24,786 nt of DNA, taken from assembly GCA_031362155.1 (NCBI GenBank), contig JANLRZ010000182.1, forward strand, positions 1-24,786. The letters run 5' to 3'. Source of the stretch: JAENVU01 sp031362155 (lineage in GTDB: Bacteria; Actinomycetota; Acidimicrobiia; IMCC26256; JAENVU01). Position numbers and translations under genes: made by a program. Shown here in pieces: positions 23,131-24,786 of the stretch; the first letter of the stretch is position 1; every line of letters begins with the position of its first letter. The notes beneath the pieces were generated by a model, which was given only the letters and a program-made list of their open reading frames with translations, had not been told where the DNA came from and did not search any database.

Positions 23131-23622
23131 TCAGCCCTGTTGCTCCGGTCCCGGTTCGGGTGATTTGGGAGCCGTGGTCTTCTGGAGCTCGACCACTTCG
23201 GCTTCGAAATCGGCGAGATCGTCGAAGCCTTTGTAGACCGACGCGAAGCGAAGGTACGAGACCGGATCGAGCGGCCGCAGCCGTTCCAACACCGCCAGAC
23301 CGAGCGCATCGCTGGTGACCTCGGGGCCCTCCTGGGCCGCCCACTCGGCCAAATCGTCGGCCATGGCTTCGACGGCTTCGGCCGCGACCGCACGCCCCGC
23401 CACGGCCTGCCCGATCCCTCGGGCGAGCTTGGCCCGGTCGAATGGCTGGGCGAGTCCCGAGCGCTTCCGCACCACGAGCGCGATCGGTTCGAGCCGTTCA
23501 TAGGTCGTGAATCGCCGACCGCACTCGAGGCACTCCCGCCGGCGCCGAATCGCCGTTCCGTCGCCACTCGCCCGCGAGTCGACCACTTTGTCCGAGTCTT
23601 CGGAACAGTAGGGACAACGCAC
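23131..23622 (-). CDS. nrdR: Transcriptional repressor NrdR
   Basis: 163 residues. A zinc ribbon at the N-terminus (MRCPYC and later CLECGRRF) is followed by an ATP-cone domain (LVVRKRSGLAQPFDRAKLARGIGQA and SYLRFASVYKGFDDLADFEAEV), the standard NrdR plan. NrdR senses ATP/dATP and represses ribonucleotide reductase genes; its target nrdJ is the next gene. GTG 23622 is right because the Cys ribbon begins at residue 3, as in the family. TACGTT lies 6 nt before the GTG, so a leaderless start is likely. The order nrdR - LysM gene - lexA matches M. tuberculosis Rv2718c-Rv2719c-Rv2720. The C-terminal tail past residue about 150 is Pro/Glu-rich and not conserved. Confidence 0.97.
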   Translation of the reverse strand: MRCPYCSEDSDKVVDSRASGDGTAIRRRRECLECGRRFTTYERLEPIALVVRKRSGLAQPFDRAKLARGIGQAVAGRAVAAEAVEAMADDLAEWAAQEGPEVTSDALGLAVLERLRPLDPVSYLRFASVYKGFDDLADFEAEVVELQKTTAPKSPEPGPEQQG

Positions 23623-23628
23623 CGCCGC

Positions 23629-23634
23629 AACGTA
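23629..23634 (-). promoter_or_regulatory. -10 element, leaderless promoter of nrdR
   Basis: TACGTT on the minus strand with 6 nt to the GTG at 23622; no Shine-Dalgarno. It lies in the 81-bp gap behind the LysM gene. Confidence 0.45.
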
Positions 23635-23703
23635 GCCGCACCGACCCCCACCGGGACCAGCCTCCGTCCGCTTCCGTCGTATGAGACACCAGCCCCTACC
23701 GAC

Positions 23704-24189
23704 CTACCGCTGCCAGCGCAACACCTCACCGGGCATGAGTGGGCCGTTGCCGCGCACCCGAACCAGCGCGTCGACCACTTCGCGCGGATCATCGTTCGGT
23801 GCCAACTGCTTGGCGGCGCCCCAGAGTGAATCGCCCGGCTGCACGACGTACCGGATGACGCCAGCATTCGACGGGGCGCGCCCGGGAGCCGCGAGGGATG
23901 CGCTCCCGAGCGCCGCGCCCGCCCGACCCGCCATGATCGCCACCACGGCCACGCCCAACACCACGCCGAGACGGCGACGGCGGAACGTGGCCCGCGAAGT
24001 CCGAGCACCCACCACGGTGGGGGTGGCCGGGGCGACCCGGGTGACAGACGCGACTCGCGTCGCGGTCCGGGTCCTCGGGGAAGGCTCCGGAACTGCCACC
24101 AGGCGTCCACACCTCGGCCGCGGGGCGGCGGCCAGGGCAGTACGCCTGCGGGGATCGGTCGGTCGTTCGCTGGTCATGACGGCGGCCAT
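23704..24189 (-). CDS. LysM membrane protein, probable SOS cell-division inhibitor (Rv2719c/YneA-like)
   Basis: 161 residues. An Arg/Pro/Thr-rich cytoplasmic part (1-70), one membrane helix after RRRR (about 73-97), then an extracytoplasmic LysM domain (113-161: RYVVQPGDSLWGAAKQL to PLMPGEVLRWQR). This plan and the position divergent from lexA match M. tuberculosis Rv2719c and functional equivalents YneA (Bacillus) and DivS (Corynebacterium), which halt division during the SOS response (established knowledge for those proteins; inference here). ATG 24189 has a good GGAGGA signal; ATG 24177 is an alternative. Three LexA boxes lie upstream, one inside its promoter spacer. It may be co-transcribed with nrdR (81-nt gap). 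Confidence 0.82.
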   Translation of the reverse strand: MAAVMTSERPTDPRRRTALAAAPRPRCGRLVAVPEPSPRTRTATRVASVTRVAPATPTVVGARTSRATFRRRRLGVVLGVAVVAIMAGRAGAALGSASLAAPGRAPSNAGVIRYVVQPGDSLWGAAKQLAPNDDPREVVDALVRVRGNGPLMPGEVLRWQR

Positions 24190-24332
24190 GTGGTTCCTCC
24201 ATCGAGAGGGCGGGTGGATCGGTGGATCGGGGCTTGGGGTGCGTCCGGTGCGTGTCCGGCTTGCCTGGACATCGAACCACGAGGGTGTGACCATGGGTTC
24301 TGAGCCCGGATTTCGGTCATCGGCGTTGGGGC

Positions 24333-24346
24333 CGAACGTTCGTTCG
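24333..24346. promoter_or_regulatory. LexA (SOS) box 1
   Basis: CGAAC-GTTC-GTTCG, an exact match to the actinobacterial CGAAC-N4-GTTCG operator. It lies at the predicted transcription start of the LysM gene. Confidence 0.88.
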
Positions 24347-24353
24347 GTTGACC

Positions 24354-24383
24354 ACTAGACCACGAACGGGCGTTCGTTGTCAA
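24354..24383 (-). promoter_or_regulatory. Promoter of the LysM gene
   Basis: On the minus strand TTGACA (24383-24378), an 18-nt spacer and TCTAGT (24359-24354). The -35 is perfect, the -10 matches four of six. LexA box 2 fills the spacer, so LexA should block it. Confidence 0.6.
24363..24376. promoter_or_regulatory. LexA (SOS) box 2
   Basis: CGAAC-GGGC-GTTCG, an exact match to the operator, starting exactly 30 bp after box 1. It lies between the -35 and -10 of the LysM-gene promoter. Confidence 0.9.
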
Positions 24384-24392
24384 GCAAATATC

Positions 24393-24406
24393 CGAACGAG
24401 TGTTTG
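24393..24406. promoter_or_regulatory. LexA (SOS) box 3
   Basis: CGAAC-GAGT-GTTTG, one mismatch from the operator, starting exactly 30 bp after box 2. It overlaps the start of the lexA -35 element, fitting weaker autoregulation of lexA. Confidence 0.75.
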
Positions 24407-24432
24407 TGACGAACACGTGATCGTGTTACGGT
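24404..24432 (+). promoter_or_regulatory. lexA promoter (leaderless)
   Basis: TTGTGA (24404-24409), a 17-nt spacer and TACGGT (24427-24432), followed by 7 nt and the lexA ATG at 24440. There is no Shine-Dalgarno. A further CGAAC half-site lies at 24410-24414 in the spacer. Confidence 0.7.
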
Positions 24433-24439
24433 GCATCTC

Positions 24440-24786
24440 ATGAGCGAAGCCGCACCCCTCACCCCCCGCCAGCAGCAGGTGCTCGAGTTCGTCGACGCCG
24501 AAGTTCGCCGCCGCGGATACCCGCCCAGCGTCCGAGAAATCGGTGAGGCCGTCGGCCTGTCGTCGAGTTCCACAGTGCATGCGCACCTGGCCGCGCTCCA
24601 GGACAAGGGCTACCTGAAGCGTGACCCCACAAAACCTCGGGCCATCGAGGTCTGCTTCGAGCCCGGCTCCCACGCGATCGTCGATCGGCGGCCCGTGGTC
24701 CATGTCCCGTTGCTCGGTGACGTTGCGGCCGGCACGGGCGTCCTCGCCGCTGAGAACATCGAAGAGACGATGCCCCTGCCCGAGGA
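24440..24786 (+). CDS. lexA: LexA repressor, C-terminus beyond window
   Basis: Partial gene: about 115 residues before the window ends. The N-terminal winged-helix DNA-binding domain is clear: LTPRQQQVLEFVDAEVRRRG, PPSVREIGEAVGLSSSSTVHAHL (helix-turn-helix) and KGYLKRDPTKPRAIEV. After a linker, VPLLGDVAAGTGVLAAENIEE carries the Ala-Gly autocleavage site and the start of the S24 peptidase domain; the catalytic Ser/Lys lie past the window edge. Represses SOS genes until RecA triggers self-cleavage. Divergent from the LysM gene with three shared LexA boxes in the 250-bp gap, so it represses both itself and its neighbour. Confidence 0.97.
   Translation, partial: MSEAAPLTPRQQQVLEFVDAEVRRRGYPPSVREIGEAVGLSSSSTVHAHLAALQDKGYLKRDPTKPRAIEVCFEPGSHAIVDRRPVVHVPLLGDVAAGTGVLAAENIEETMPLPE

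Noticed and set aside
20140..23163. 1007-codon open frame on the plus strand opposite nrdJ
   Set aside because: It mirrors the codon pattern of nrdJ; its product is Arg/Asp/Val-rich with no recognisable domain, while nrdJ is unmistakable.

Overview
The window is GC-rich, densely packed bacterial chromosome. It looks actinobacterial, and probably from the class Acidimicrobiia or a near relative (inference). The clues are a DUF3097 gene, a divergent lexA / LysM-protein / nrdR block as in Mycobacterium tuberculosis Rv2720-Rv2719c-Rv2718c, SOS boxes of the CGAAC-N4-GTTCG type, many GTG starts, and many start codons that sit 6-8 nt after a TANNNT element with no ribosome binding site (leaderless transcripts). 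No RNA gene, CRISPR array, insertion sequence or phage gene was found.

Layout. 1-2272 (minus strand): a run of NAD(P)-dependent oxidoreductases (SDR, aldo/keto reductase, partial epimerase) behind the terminator of an HU gene (2359-2640). 2901-6411 (plus): a DinG/XPD-type Fe-S helicase and an acyl-CoA synthetase, which converges on a MaoC-like dehydratase over a long two-way terminator hairpin. 6965-7834 (plus): a DUF3097 protein.

7862-12740 (minus): a four-gene stress-type islet. In transcription order it holds UspA, an APH-like/P-loop kinase (a pair arranged like Rv2005c-Rv2004c), a histone-H1-like Lys/Ala/Pro-tailed protein, and a large fusion of an alkaline-phosphatase-superfamily domain with an endonuclease/exonuclease/phosphatase domain. 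The islet is bracketed by the intact 3' end of the DUF3097 gene and a second, diverged copy of that 3' end at 12888-12941. This suggests it was inserted between DUF3097 and the downstream surE-like gene.

12951-15333 (plus): an exported SurE-like lipoprotein, a VOC protein, and a protein carrying the complete COQ4 metal motif behind a helical N-terminal region. 15293-18828 (minus): SnoaL-like protein, crotonase, an unrecognised protein and an MFS exporter, tightly coupled by overlaps. Next come a lipoprotein cytochrome c (minus) and, divergently, a rhodanese lipoprotein with an apparent one-base frameshift and a 52-residue membrane protein (plus).

20101-24786: DNA precursor supply and the SOS switch. 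This block holds cobalamin-dependent ribonucleotide reductase nrdJ, its repressor nrdR, a LysM membrane protein like the SOS division inhibitor Rv2719c, and divergent lexA (cut off by the window end). The lexA/LysM intergenic region carries three LexA boxes spaced exactly 30 bp apart. nrdJ has a near-consensus promoter and one near-perfect NrdR-type palindrome.
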